64,000 bases of DNA from Acidimicrobiia bacterium (GTDB lineage Bacteria > Actinomycetota > Acidimicrobiia > Acidimicrobiales > Aldehydirespiratoraceae). Made by a program: the position numbers and the translations under genes. The notes beneath the pieces are model-generated. The model made no database searches. It had not been told where the DNA came from and saw only the letters and a program-made list of their open reading frames with translations. Positions 7,809 through 16,765 of the stretch are shown piece by piece; position 1 is the first letter of the stretch; every line of letters starts with the position of its first letter. The DNA lies in the NCBI GenBank assembly GCA_022819505.1, contig JAJEHD010000019.1:310001-374000 (forward strand), in the 5' to 3' direction.

Positions 7809-9677
7809 CTAGCGGCGGCGGATGCGCCTCGCGGCGTCGATCAGGCCGGCGAGCTCCTCGGCGTCGGCGTCGCGACGCAGCTCGTCGGCCACCCGGTCGG
7901 CCTGGTAGGCGAGCTCCTCCATGCTGCGATCCTCCACGAACGGGCTGTCCCGCAGCACCTCGGCGAACTCGGCCGCCACCACGGCCAGCCGGAAGTGAGC
8001 GCCGGCGTCCCGGAACGAGTGCTCCACGTCGTCGGGATGCAGGCTGGCCCAAGTCTCGGTGATCCGCTCACTAGCCGGGCGGCGGTAGCGCAGGGTGGCG
8101 GTGGCGATCGCCCCGCGGCTGCGGTCCCAGCCCCGGTCCAGGGTCACCTCGTACAGGGCGGTCGAGCCCTGGCCCACGCCGACCTCGCCGGCGTCGCGGG
8201 TGTCGTCACGGAAGTCCTCGTCGGCGATGGCCCGGTTCTCGAAGCCGAGCAGCCGGTACGAGATCACCTTGTCCCGGTCGAACTCGACCTGGATCTTGGC
8301 GTCGCGGGCCACCGAGGCCAGCAGGGCGTTGAGGTTCTCGACGAAGATGCGGCGGGCCTCGTCGGGCGTGTCGATGTAGTGGTAGGTGCCGTCGGCCTTG
8401 TTGGCCAGCTGCTCCATGAGCTCGTCGTTGAACGGGCCCAGGCCCACACCGATGGTGGACAGACCGATGTCGCCCCGCTCCCCGATCTCCTCGAGGATGT
8501 CGTCGGTGCGGGTGGCGCCCACGTTGGCGACCCCGTCCGACATCAGCAGCACGAGCACGTTGCGGCCACGGTCGGCCTCGCTCAGGGCCATGTCGAAGCC
8601 CCACACCAGGCCGGCCTCGGCGTTGGTGCTGCCATCGGGGCGGACACGGCTCCGGACCTCGTCGATGATCCAGCCGGCGTTGCCCGACACCCTGGTCGGC
8701 TCGAGGATGACGCTGGCCCTGTCGCTGTAGGCGACGATCCCGACCCGGGTGCGCCCGGGCAGGCCCCCCAGCAGCAGCTCGACAGACTCGTGGACCAGGC
8801 TCATCCGCTCCATGGGCCGGTCAGAGGGCCCCGCCGACTGGCCCATCGACCCGGAGCGATCCAGCACCAGCACCACGCTGTCGGGTATCACCAGGTCCGA
8901 CAGCACCTCGGGGGCCTGAACGCCCACCCGCAGCATCACCCGGTCGGGATCGCTGAACGGTGTCGGCGCCGCCTCCAGGGTGATGTTGAACTCGTCGATC
9001 AGTGCCTGGTAACCGCCGTCGAAGTAGTTGACGAACTCCTCCACCCTCACAGCGTCGATGGGCGGGAGCTGGCCGCCCTCCAGGAAGTTGCGAGTCACCA
9101 CGTAGGACGCGGTGTCGACGTCGAGGGCGAACGTGGACAGATCGTCCTCGTAGGTGTCCACGAACGGGTTGACGCCGTAGTCCTCGAAGGTGTTGGCCTG
9201 GCATTCGGGACACCGCTGGCGACGCTCTTCGGCACGCTCGCGATCGGAGGCCGCGGCCTGCTGGCGGGAGACGCCACTGGTGGCTGCGGACGTCGTGGTG
9301 GGGGCGGCGGCGGCGGACGCCGACTCGGAGGCAGCCTGGGCGGCCTCCAGGGCATCCACGGCTTCTTCATAGGCGTAGTCGGCCTCGGCTGCCGGCTCCT
9401 CTGCGGGTTCCTCGGCGTAGTTGCGGCTGGGAGACGTCGTGGATGCCGCGCCCATGTCGACGCTGCCGGAGCTGTAGCGGTCCCCGCTGACATCGGCCGT
9501 CGAGACATCCGTCTCAGCGCCATAATCGTCGGTAGGGGAGGCGGTCATGCTGGCTGCCTCGTTCTCGTCGCCGCCCGTACAGGACACCGCCAGCAGACTC
9601 AGCGCCAGCACTGCTCCCAGCCACATCAGGTGCCGCTTCGGTCTTGTGTCGAAGCTCTTGATTCCCGTGGTTCCCAT
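7809..9677 (-). CDS. VWA-domain lipoprotein (YfbK type)
   Basis: A 622-residue predicted lipoprotein. The signal peptide ends in lipobox LAVSC with Cys33, followed by an acidic and Ala/Ser/Thr-rich linker (about 34-155), then the YfbK-type N-terminal domain (VNPFVDTYEDDLSTFALDVDT, near 170-190). The von Willebrand A domain has the MIDAS motif DRSGSM at 274-279, and a DUF3520-like C-terminal region closes the protein. It probably acts in metal-dependent protein binding at the outer face of the membrane. The ATG at 9677 is supported by GGAGGAGGG just upstream; a longer frame to 9764 has no such site. It stands alone as a transcription unit. Confidence 0.87.
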   Translation of the reverse strand: MGTTGIKSFDTRPKRHLMWLGAVLALSLLAVSCTGGDENEAASMTASPTDDYGAETDVSTADVSGDRYSSGSVDMGAASTTSPSRNYAEEPAEEPAAEADYAYEEAVDALEAAQAASESASAAAAPTTTSAATSGVSRQQAAASDRERAEERRQRCPECQANTFEDYGVNPFVDTYEDDLSTFALDVDTASYVVTRNFLEGGQLPPIDAVRVEEFVNYFDGGYQALIDEFNITLEAAPTPFSDPDRVMLRVGVQAPEVLSDLVIPDSVVLVLDRSGSMGQSAGPSDRPMERMSLVHESVELLLGGLPGRTRVGIVAYSDRASVILEPTRVSGNAGWIIDEVRSRVRPDGSTNAEAGLVWGFDMALSEADRGRNVLVLLMSDGVANVGATRTDDILEEIGERGDIGLSTIGVGLGPFNDELMEQLANKADGTYHYIDTPDEARRIFVENLNALLASVARDAKIQVEFDRDKVISYRLLGFENRAIADEDFRDDTRDAGEVGVGQGSTALYEVTLDRGWDRSRGAIATATLRYRRPASERITETWASLHPDDVEHSFRDAGAHFRLAVVAAEFAEVLRDSPFVEDRSMEELAYQADRVADELRRDADAEELAGLIDAARRIRRR

Positions 9678-9984
9678 GGTCACCCTCCTCCAGGTGGCGG
9701 ACACCCGGTGCGCCCGATTGCTGCCTACGACGACGCAAACCGGCAGCCGGTTCCCGGGCACCACAAGAAATCCGGCCGCCTTCGATCACCGCGACCGGGC
9801 GACGGGCTCCCCGTCGCTCAGGACGTGGAGCTAGAGGCCGAGCGGATAGGCGGGACAACGCGGCCCATACGGCGCGCGGCCGTGGGCGCTGTTCCCTGGA
9901 TCTGGGCGGCCCGTGAGCGCAGCGAACAAGAGCGGGAATGACACCGCTGGGACGCGACAGGCTCTCGCCCATCCGCGTGGCTTC
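9678..9984. other. intergenic stretch, no gene seen
   Basis: About 307 bases between the start of the VWA lipoprotein gene and the stop of glcF. The part nearest 9677 must hold the lipoprotein promoter. The rest contains short GC-rich dyads but no convincing open frame or RNA. Confidence 0.5.
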
Positions 9985-11157
9985 TTAGGCGCGGGAGGAG
10001 GACAGGGCCTGGTCAACCAGCTCCAGGGGGTGGCGCACATCAAGGCCGGTGGCGGCCAGATGCAGCGAGCAGCCCGGGTTGGCGCTGGCCACCACCGACG
10101 CGCCCGAGCGGGCCACCGCGGCGGTCTTGCGCTCCCGGATGGCCCTGGACAGCTCGGCCTCCATCACCGAGTAGGCGCCGCCCGCACCGCAGCACAGGCC
10201 GTCATCATCGAGAGCCACGACCCGGGTGACGAACGGGGCCAGCACCTCGGGGACCGCCTGATGGGCTCGCTGCACGTGGCGGAGATGGCACGGGTCCTGC
10301 ACCGCCACGGTGAGGTCCAGCGGAGCGACCGGATGCCGGGACCGCAGCTCGTCCAGGTGCCCGGCCAGCCACTCGTGCACGTCGTACACCCGGGCCGAGA
10401 ACGCCCGGGCCTCGTCGGTGCCCAGCAGGTGGCCGTAGTCCTTGAGCGCCGCGCCGCAGCCGGCGGCGTCGACCAGGATGGGGCGGTCGTCGCCGGAGAG
10501 TCCGGCCATCACCCGGTGGGCCATGTCCTTGGTCTCGGACTCGAGGCCGGCGTGGATGTGCAGCGCTCCGCAGCACGGCGCGGCCGCGCCCGTGGGCTCC
10601 ACTCCCACCCCGGCGGCCTCCAGCACCCGTTGCACGGCCAGGTGCACGTCTCGCTGCCAGGCGTCCATCACGCAGCCGGTGAACAGCCACACGTCGTTGC
10701 CGGAGGTACGCAGCGGTGGCCGTCGTAGCGGCATCCGGGCCGGCAGCCCGAGTCGCCGGGTCGGGACCAGCCGAAGCCGGATGGCCAGCGCCAGCAGGGT
10801 GGAGCCGGCCATCAGCAGCCAGCGATGGCGCAGCCCCTTCAGGGCCAGCCGCTGCCAGCGGGGAGTGATCCGGCCGGCGCCGGCCAGGGCGGCCCGGGTG
10901 CCCTCCATCAGGTGGCCGAACGGCACCGCGCTGGGACAGGCCGTCTCGCATCCCCGGCACTGGACGCAGGTCTCCATCGACCGGATCAGGTCGTCGGTCA
11001 CCGGTGCGTCCTCGTTCTGCACCGCCCGCATCAACGCGATCCGGCCCCGGGGCGACTCGGTGTCCCGCCCGGTGATCACGAACGTCGGGCAGTGCGGCAG
11101 GCACAGCCCGCAGGACACGCAGGCGACCAGCTCGTCGTCGTTCAACCCGAGGTCCAT
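9985..11157 (-). CDS. glcF: glycolate oxidase iron-sulfur subunit
   Basis: A 390-residue protein with two ferredoxin-type 4Fe-4S clusters: Cys13/16/19/23 in CVSCGLCLPHC and Cys64/67/70/74 in CVQCRGCETAC. Two CCG domains follow, with CCG at 195-197 and 322-324. This is the GlcF/LutA-like architecture that passes electrons from the flavin subunits to the quinone pool. Its start shares one base with the glcE stop, so it is translationally coupled. Together with glcE and glcD it completes a three-subunit glycolate (or other 2-hydroxyacid) dehydrogenase at the inner face of the membrane. Confidence 0.92.
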   Translation of the reverse strand: MDLGLNDDELVACVSCGLCLPHCPTFVITGRDTESPRGRIALMRAVQNEDAPVTDDLIRSMETCVQCRGCETACPSAVPFGHLMEGTRAALAGAGRITPRWQRLALKGLRHRWLLMAGSTLLALAIRLRLVPTRRLGLPARMPLRRPPLRTSGNDVWLFTGCVMDAWQRDVHLAVQRVLEAAGVGVEPTGAAAPCCGALHIHAGLESETKDMAHRVMAGLSGDDRPILVDAAGCGAALKDYGHLLGTDEARAFSARVYDVHEWLAGHLDELRSRHPVAPLDLTVAVQDPCHLRHVQRAHQAVPEVLAPFVTRVVALDDDGLCCGAGGAYSVMEAELSRAIRERKTAAVARSGASVVASANPGCSLHLAATGLDVRHPLELVDQALSSSRA

Positions 11158-12089
11158 CAGGGCTTCCTCAGAGGGTCGCGGCCGGGGTTGAGGCGTCCGG
11201 TCGGGTCGAAGCGCTCCTTGAACCGCCGATTCAGCTCCGCCACCGGTGGATCGACCGGTCGCTCAGGCTGCGGCTCGGAGGCATGCACCACGCCGACGCC
11301 GATCTCGGCGACGAAACAGCCTCCCGCGCCGTTCCCCGTACCGAAGGACGCGGCCTGCTCGGGCGTGCACGACCAGCGGTGCGGGGGAAGGTCGGGCGGT
11401 CCGTCCACGTCCTCAGACGGTCCAGCCGAGAGTTCGGCCAGGCGTGACAGGTCCTCGTCCACATCCACCCCGTAGCCGCTCAGAAACGCCCACACGTCGG
11501 TGCCGTCCCACAGCACCGACGCAGCCGTCAAGCATGACCGCGCCGCACCAGGGTCGGCCCCTGGCAGGCGCACCCAGCGCTCGACCTCCCCCACCGGCAC
11601 GGTGCGCACCAGCGCCTCGCCGACCAGCCCGAGGGTTCCGAGCGAGCCGACCAGCAGCCGGCACATGTCGAAGCCGCTGACGTTCTTGACGGTGCCGGCG
11701 CCGCCGCTGGCGACCCGGCCGTCGGCGCACACGTACCGGACCTGCAACAGAGCGTCGCGCACCAGCCCCAGACCCAGGCGGGCGACACTCGACTCGCCCG
11801 CCATCAAGGCACCGCCGACCGTCCCGCCCTCACGCTCGGGCAGGGCGGTGCGCTGACCGGCCGCGGCCAGCTCCTCGTGGAGTTCGCTCACCGGCGTGCC
11901 GGCCCGCACTCGCACCGTCATCTCGGCCGGCTCGAAGGCGACGATCCCGGCCGGGGCGGCCACCTCCCGAGTGCCGGGCGCCGACTCGCCGCCGAGGCTC
12001 CAGCGGGTGCCGCCTCCCCGCACGCACACCGGGCCGTCCGAGCCGACCTCGGCCGCGAAGTCTCCAAGAGCCTCGTCGAAGTCCGCCAT
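11157..12089 (-). CDS. glcE: glycolate oxidase FAD-binding subunit
   Basis: A 310-residue FAD-binding type 4 protein. The nucleotide loop region includes CVRGGGTRWSLGG (22-34), and GTVGGALMAGESS and GTVKNVSGFDMCRL match the PCMH fold. The C-terminus ends in the family tail FDPTGRLNPGRDP. It is shorter than GlcD, as GlcE proteins are, and lacks the full catalytic cap. It lies seven bases after glcD and overlaps glcF by one base, giving the order glcD-glcE-glcF. Confidence 0.9.
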   Translation of the reverse strand: MADFDEALGDFAAEVGSDGPVCVRGGGTRWSLGGESAPGTREVAAPAGIVAFEPAEMTVRVRAGTPVSELHEELAAAGQRTALPEREGGTVGGALMAGESSVARLGLGLVRDALLQVRYVCADGRVASGGAGTVKNVSGFDMCRLLVGSLGTLGLVGEALVRTVPVGEVERWVRLPGADPGAARSCLTAASVLWDGTDVWAFLSGYGVDVDEDLSRLAELSAGPSEDVDGPPDLPPHRWSCTPEQAASFGTGNGAGGCFVAEIGVGVVHASEPQPERPVDPPVAELNRRFKERFDPTGRLNPGRDPLRKP

Positions 12090-12096
12090 CGGCCTC

Positions 12097-13626
12097 TCAG
12101 CCCCAGACGCCGGCCGCGTCGGAGGCTCTCAGCGCGCCGATGTCGGAGCAGCTGTGCGCGCTGGGCAGCACCTTGCCGGGGTTCATGCGGCAGTGCGGGT
12201 CGAACGAAGCCCGCAGCCGCGCCTGCTGGTCGAGGTCGACCTCGCTGAACATGCGGCTCATGTACTCGCGCTTCTCGACTCCGATCCCGTGCTCGCCGGT
12301 GAGCGCACCGCCCATGTCCAGCGACATCTCGATGATCTCTCGGCCCGCGGCATGCACCCGCTCGTCCGCGCCCGGCACCCGGGAGTCGTAGGCAAGGATG
12401 GGGTGAAGGTTGCCGTCCCCGGCGTGGAACACGTTGAGCACGAGCAGGTCGTGGCGGTCGACGATCTCGTAGATGCTCTCGAGCACCTCCACCAGCCGGG
12501 TGCGGGGCACCACCGTGTCGTGCAGGTAGTAGTCCGGCATCACGTTGGCCACCGCCCCGAAGGCGCTCTTGCGTCCCTTCCACAGCCGGGCCCGCTCGTC
12601 GTCGTCGGCGGCGGTTCGAACGCTGATGGCCTGGTTGCGCCGGGCGATGGCGGCGATCCTCTCCCCCGCGATGGCGACGCCCCCCGCCGCTCCGTCCACT
12701 TCGACCAGCAGCACCGCGGCAGCGTCCTTGGGGTAGCCGGCCTGGGCGAAGTCCTCGACCGCGGTCACGCAGCGCTGGTCCATCATCTCGATGGCCGCGG
12801 GCACGATCCCGTCGGCGATGATGGCGGTGACGGTGGCCGCCGCGTCCGACACGTCGTCGAAGCAGAGCAGCATGGTGCGCACCGCGGGCGGGTTGGGGGT
12901 GAGGCGCACCGCGACCGCGGTGGCGATGCCGCACATGCCCTCGGAGCCCACGAACGCGCCGCGCAGGTCGTACCCGGCGGGCTCGGCGGTGAGGTCGCCG
13001 AGAGTCACCACCGAGGCGTCGGAAAGCACCACCTCCACAGCCAGCACATGGGCGCTGGTCACACCGTAAGCCAGGCAGTGGGGACCGCCGGAGTTGTTGG
13101 CCACGTTGCCGCCGATGGTGCAGGCCGCCTGGCTGGACGGGTCGGGGGCGTAGTGCACGCCGTGGGGGGCCAGCGCCCGGCTGAGGTCGAGGTTCACCAT
13201 GCCGGGCTGCACCCAGGCCACGCCGTTGTCGAGGTCGATCTCGATCAGGTTGTCCATGCGGGTCGTCGACAGCACCACCGGCTGACCCAGCGGGGCTGCG
13301 CCGCCGGCCAGGCCGGTGCCTGCGCCCCGGGGGGACACGGCCCGGCCGTGGCGGGTGGCCACCTGCACGCACGCCACGACATCGGCGGTCGAGCCCGGAT
13401 AGCAGACGGGCCCGGCGTTGCCCTCCCGGTAGATGGAGGCGTCGCGGGAGGCGAGATAGCGGGCGGCCGCATCGGCACGCACCCGGTCGGCCCCGATGGC
13501 CGCCTCCAGGTCGGCCACCAGCGCAGCGTCGCCGGCGTCGGCGGACGGGCTCGCGGCAGGCGAGCGTGTGTCGCGCCGGCGCGATCCCAGCACCCGGCGG
13601 GTGGCCTCGGCGAGCGTCCTGGCCAT
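12097..13626 (-). CDS. glcD: glycolate oxidase FAD subunit
   Basis: About 509 residues, FAD-linked oxidase family. Visible features are the PCMH loop PRGAGTGLAGGAAPLG, then GGNVANNSGGPHC, and the C-terminal catalytic region NVFHAGDGNLHP with GEHGIGVEKREY and the tail MNPGKV. It oxidises glycolate or a related 2-hydroxyacid. I use ATG 13626; ATG 13638 adds four residues and neither has a good ribosome site. The frame stays open far upstream, to about 15720, only because it lies antisense to the P450 gene. It is divergent from the P450 gene with a 78-base gap. Confidence 0.88.
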   Translation of the reverse strand: MARTLAEATRRVLGSRRRDTRSPAASPSADAGDAALVADLEAAIGADRVRADAAARYLASRDASIYREGNAGPVCYPGSTADVVACVQVATRHGRAVSPRGAGTGLAGGAAPLGQPVVLSTTRMDNLIEIDLDNGVAWVQPGMVNLDLSRALAPHGVHYAPDPSSQAACTIGGNVANNSGGPHCLAYGVTSAHVLAVEVVLSDASVVTLGDLTAEPAGYDLRGAFVGSEGMCGIATAVAVRLTPNPPAVRTMLLCFDDVSDAAATVTAIIADGIVPAAIEMMDQRCVTAVEDFAQAGYPKDAAAVLLVEVDGAAGGVAIAGERIAAIARRNQAISVRTAADDDERARLWKGRKSAFGAVANVMPDYYLHDTVVPRTRLVEVLESIYEIVDRHDLLVLNVFHAGDGNLHPILAYDSRVPGADERVHAAGREIIEMSLDMGGALTGEHGIGVEKREYMSRMFSEVDLDQQARLRASFDPHCRMNPGKVLPSAHSCSDIGALRASDAAGVWG

Positions 13627-13704
13627 GACTCTGACCATAACGCGCGCCGCTGGGAGTACAGACGCCGGAGGACTACTCTGCCACCCAGAGAGAGGAGCCG
13701 GCCC

Positions 13705-14991
13705 GTGACTCAGACCGACGCGTCCTACCACCGGGTACCCGACGAGGTTCCGCCGCCGCCGTCGGGCTGCCCGGTCAACGGCTTCACACCGTTCGCGCCC
13801 GACTACCTGGCCGACCCCTATGCGGTGCTCGACGGGCTGCGAGACACGCCGGTCTTCTACTCCAGCGAGTTGGGCTACCTGGTCGTCACCCGCATGGAAG
13901 ACGTGACCGACGTGTTCCTGGATCCCGAGACGTTCGGGTCCCAGAACGTGCAGGACCCGGTCTTCCCCCTCAGCGATGCCGCCCACGCGGTGCTGGCCGC
14001 GCCGGACTTCGACCCGGTGGCGGTCATGTCCAATCGCCAGCCTCCCGATCACGGCCGGATCCGCAACCACACCAAGCAGGGCTTCTCCAACCGCCGCATG
14101 CGGATCCTGGAGCCCTACATCCGCCGGCGCAGCCACGACCTCGTCGACGCCCTTCTGGCCGAAGGCTCGCCTGCTGACTTCGTGCCCGTGTTCGCGCACC
14201 CGCTGCCGGGCGAGACGATCTACCGCTTCATCGGGTTCCCCACCAGCGACGACGAGAAGCTCAAGGAGTGGTGCTCGGACCGCCTGGCCTTCAGCTGGGG
14301 CAAGCCGTCCGAGGCCGAGCAGGCCGAGATCGCCCGCAAGATGCTGTCGTACTGGCGCTACTGCCGCGACTTCGTGGCTTCCAAGGTGGACGACCCCGGG
14401 GACGACTACACATCGGAGCTCCTGGCCGTGCACAAGCAGGACGCCACCGAGCTCACCTACCGTGAGGTGGAGTCGATCGTCTACGGCCTGTCGTTCGCGG
14501 GCCACGAGATCGTCAGCCACTTCCTGTCCAATGCGCTGATCTGCCTGCTGCCGCGCCGCGGCCAGTGGGACGAGCTCTGCGCGGACCCGTCGCTGATCGG
14601 CGCCGCGCTGGAGGAGGTACTGCGCTTCGAGTCGCCCCAGACGAGCTGGCGGCGGGTCGCCAACGTCGACACCGTCCTGTCCGGGGTGAAGGTCCCCGCC
14701 GGAACCAACATCTTCATGAGCCTGGCCGCGGCCAACCACCAGCCCGACATCTTCGACGACCCCGGCGACTTCGACATCCACCGGCCCAACGCCCGCAACC
14801 ACATCTCCTTCGGCAAGGGCATCCACTTCTGCCTGGGCGCCCGCCTCGCCCGGCTCGAGGCCAACATCGCCCTGGAGGTGCTGACGGAGCGGGTCCCGTC
14901 GCTGCGGCTGGTGGAGGGCCAGAGGCTGGAGCGCTTCGCCAACATCACCTTCCGGGGCCCCCGGCAGCTGCTCGTGGCCTGGGATGCCTGA
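13705..14991 (+). CDS. cytochrome P450
   Basis: A 428-residue soluble bacterial P450. The K-helix ExxR is at 304-307 (EVLR), and the haem loop FGKGIHFCLGAR has the thiolate Cys376. The I-helix reads FAGHEIVS at 264-271, so the acidic Glu268 is kept but the conserved oxygen-activating Thr is Ile269. Start is GTG 13705, preceded by AGAGAGGAG about eight bases away. Its stop overlaps the start of the acyl-CoA synthetase gene by eight bases, which suggests a joint role in oxidising a fatty acid, terpenoid or sterol side chain before CoA activation. No dedicated redox partner is adjacent. Confidence 0.93.
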   Translation: MTQTDASYHRVPDEVPPPPSGCPVNGFTPFAPDYLADPYAVLDGLRDTPVFYSSELGYLVVTRMEDVTDVFLDPETFGSQNVQDPVFPLSDAAHAVLAAPDFDPVAVMSNRQPPDHGRIRNHTKQGFSNRRMRILEPYIRRRSHDLVDALLAEGSPADFVPVFAHPLPGETIYRFIGFPTSDDEKLKEWCSDRLAFSWGKPSEAEQAEIARKMLSYWRYCRDFVASKVDDPGDDYTSELLAVHKQDATELTYREVESIVYGLSFAGHEIVSHFLSNALICLLPRRGQWDELCADPSLIGAALEEVLRFESPQTSWRRVANVDTVLSGVKVPAGTNIFMSLAAANHQPDIFDDPGDFDIHRPNARNHISFGKGIHFCLGARLARLEANIALEVLTERVPSLRLVEGQRLERFANITFRGPRQLLVAWDA

Positions 14992-16711
14992 GGAGCCTGG
15001 CGACTCGCCTCCGCCGCCCGCGTCCGGCGGCGAGCCCCTCGGCGGCCGCTGGCGCGACCGCAGCCTGGCCGACACCCCGGGTCCTCTCGCCGCGGTCACG
15101 TCGTCAGCGGGCACCCCTCGAAGCGACCGTGCGAAGCCGGGCGTGCCCGACACGATTCCGGCACTGGTCGACGATGCCGCAGCCCGCTTCGGCGACAGGG
15201 AGGCCCTGGTTGACGGCGACCTGCGCATCTCCTTCCTTGAGCTGCGCGACCGGGTCCGCGCCATGGCCGAGGCGCTGAGAGCGTGGGGGTTCGCGCCGGG
15301 CGACCGCGCGGCGGTGTGGGGGCAGAACATCTGGGAGTGGGCCGTGGCCGCGCTGGGGGTGCATGCCGCGGGCGGCGCGGTCGTGCCGATCAACACCCGC
15401 TTCAAGGGCGATGAGACCGCTCTCGTCCTGGACGCGTCGCGAGCCCGGATCCTGTTCTGCGTGACCGACTTCCTCGGCGCCGACCACCTTGGCCTGCTCC
15501 GGGCGGTCCAGGGTGGCCTGCCCGAGTCTCTGGAGGCCACCATCGTGATGCGGGGACCGGTGCCGCCCGACGCCGAGGGCCTCTCCGACTTCATGGCTCG
15601 GGGCGCGGCCAGCCGCTCTCGGACCGCGCCGAGCCACCCTCGCCCGGTGTGGCGCTCCGACGCCTGCCACATCATGTTCACCTCCGGCACCACGGGGCGG
15701 CCCAAGGGAGTGATGCTCAACCACGGCGCGGTCTGCCGGGCCTACCGGAGCTGGGCCTCGGTGATAGGGCTCCGACACGACGACCGCTACCTGATCATCA
15801 ACCCGTTCTTCCACTCCTTCGGCCTGAACGCCGGGATCCTGGCCTGCCTCATGACCGGAGCGACCATGATCCCCCACCCCGTCTTCGACGTGCCGTCGGT
15901 GATGGCCCGGGTGCCGCAGGAGCGGATCTCGGTGCTGCCGGGCCCGCCGGCCATCTACCAGACCATCCTCAACCACCCCGACCTCGACAGCTTCGACATG
16001 TCCACCCTGCGGCTGGCCGTGACCGGCGCCGCCCCGGTGCCGGTGCCGATGATCGAGGCCATGCGCCAGCGGCTCGGCTTCGAGGTGATCGTGACCGGCT
16101 ACGGGCTGACCGAGGCGTCGGGCATCGCCACCATGTGCCGCCACGACGATCCGCCTGACACGATCTCGGCCACATCGGGCCGGGCCATCGACGACGTGGA
16201 AGTGCGGGTGGTCGGCCCCGACGGCGCCGAGATGCCGCGGGGCGAGCCCGGCGAGATCGTGGTGCGGGGCTACAACGTGATGGACGGCTACCTCGACGAT
16301 CCAAAGGCCACTGTGGACGCCATCGACGCCGACGGGTGGCTCCACACAGGGGATATCGGCACCATGGACGCAGCCGGCTACGTGGTCATTACCGACCGGC
16401 TCAAGGACATGTTCATCTGCGGCGGGTTCAACGCCTACCCGGCCGAGATCGAAGCGGCGATGCTGGCCCATCCTCAGGTGGGCCAAGTGGCGGTGGTGGG
16501 CCGGCCGGACGAGCGGCTGGGCGAGGTCGGCCACGCATTCGTGGTGCCCGCGGTGGGGGCCGCCACCGGGGCGGCCGAGACCGAGTTGATCGACTGGTGC
16601 CGGGACCGGATGGCCAACTACAAGGCCCCACGGGGCATCACGTTCGTGGCTGAGCTTCCCCTCAACGCCTCAGGAAAGGTGCTCAAGCACGAGTTGCGAG
16701 CCCGACTCTGA
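14984..16711 (+). CDS. acyl-CoA synthetase, FadD3-like
   Basis: A 575-residue ANL-superfamily adenylate-forming ligase. The P-loop TSGTTGRPKG is at 233-242, followed by the segment GYGLTEASG, the hinge motif DRLKDMFICGGFNAYPAEIE and a C-terminal catalytic Lys in NASGKVLKHELR. The motif spacing and the sequence NPFFHSFGLNAGILACL resemble FadD3-type ligases of steroid side-chain or ring catabolism. The first ~50 residues are Pro/Gly-rich, not part of the domain, and begin inside the P450 gene. It likely makes an acyl-CoA from the P450 product. Confidence 0.9.
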   Translation: MPEEPGDSPPPPASGGEPLGGRWRDRSLADTPGPLAAVTSSAGTPRSDRAKPGVPDTIPALVDDAAARFGDREALVDGDLRISFLELRDRVRAMAEALRAWGFAPGDRAAVWGQNIWEWAVAALGVHAAGGAVVPINTRFKGDETALVLDASRARILFCVTDFLGADHLGLLRAVQGGLPESLEATIVMRGPVPPDAEGLSDFMARGAASRSRTAPSHPRPVWRSDACHIMFTSGTTGRPKGVMLNHGAVCRAYRSWASVIGLRHDDRYLIINPFFHSFGLNAGILACLMTGATMIPHPVFDVPSVMARVPQERISVLPGPPAIYQTILNHPDLDSFDMSTLRLAVTGAAPVPVPMIEAMRQRLGFEVIVTGYGLTEASGIATMCRHDDPPDTISATSGRAIDDVEVRVVGPDGAEMPRGEPGEIVVRGYNVMDGYLDDPKATVDAIDADGWLHTGDIGTMDAAGYVVITDRLKDMFICGGFNAYPAEIEAAMLAHPQVGQVAVVGRPDERLGEVGHAFVVPAVGAATGAAETELIDWCRDRMANYKAPRGITFVAELPLNASGKVLKHELRARL

Positions 16712-16765
16712 AAGGCCGGCGCCGGTCATCGCATTCGTGAATTCGGTCACATAGCGTTTCTCTCC

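Noticed and set aside
7497..9941. An 814-codon plus-strand frame opposite the VWA lipoprotein
   Set aside because: It is rich in His/Gln/Gly/Arg without any motif, and mirrors the real lipoprotein gene, which has a lipobox and MIDAS site.
11896..13704. Long plus-strand upstream extension of the P450 frame
   Set aside because: It is antisense to glcD/glcE; the P450 family start and ribosome site are at 13705.
12097..15720. A very long minus-strand open frame extending glcD upstream through the P450 and ligase region
   Set aside because: Only the part up to about 13638 has glycolate-oxidase sequence; the rest is antisense to the P450 and FadD3-like genes and is low-complexity, a GC-skew artefact.
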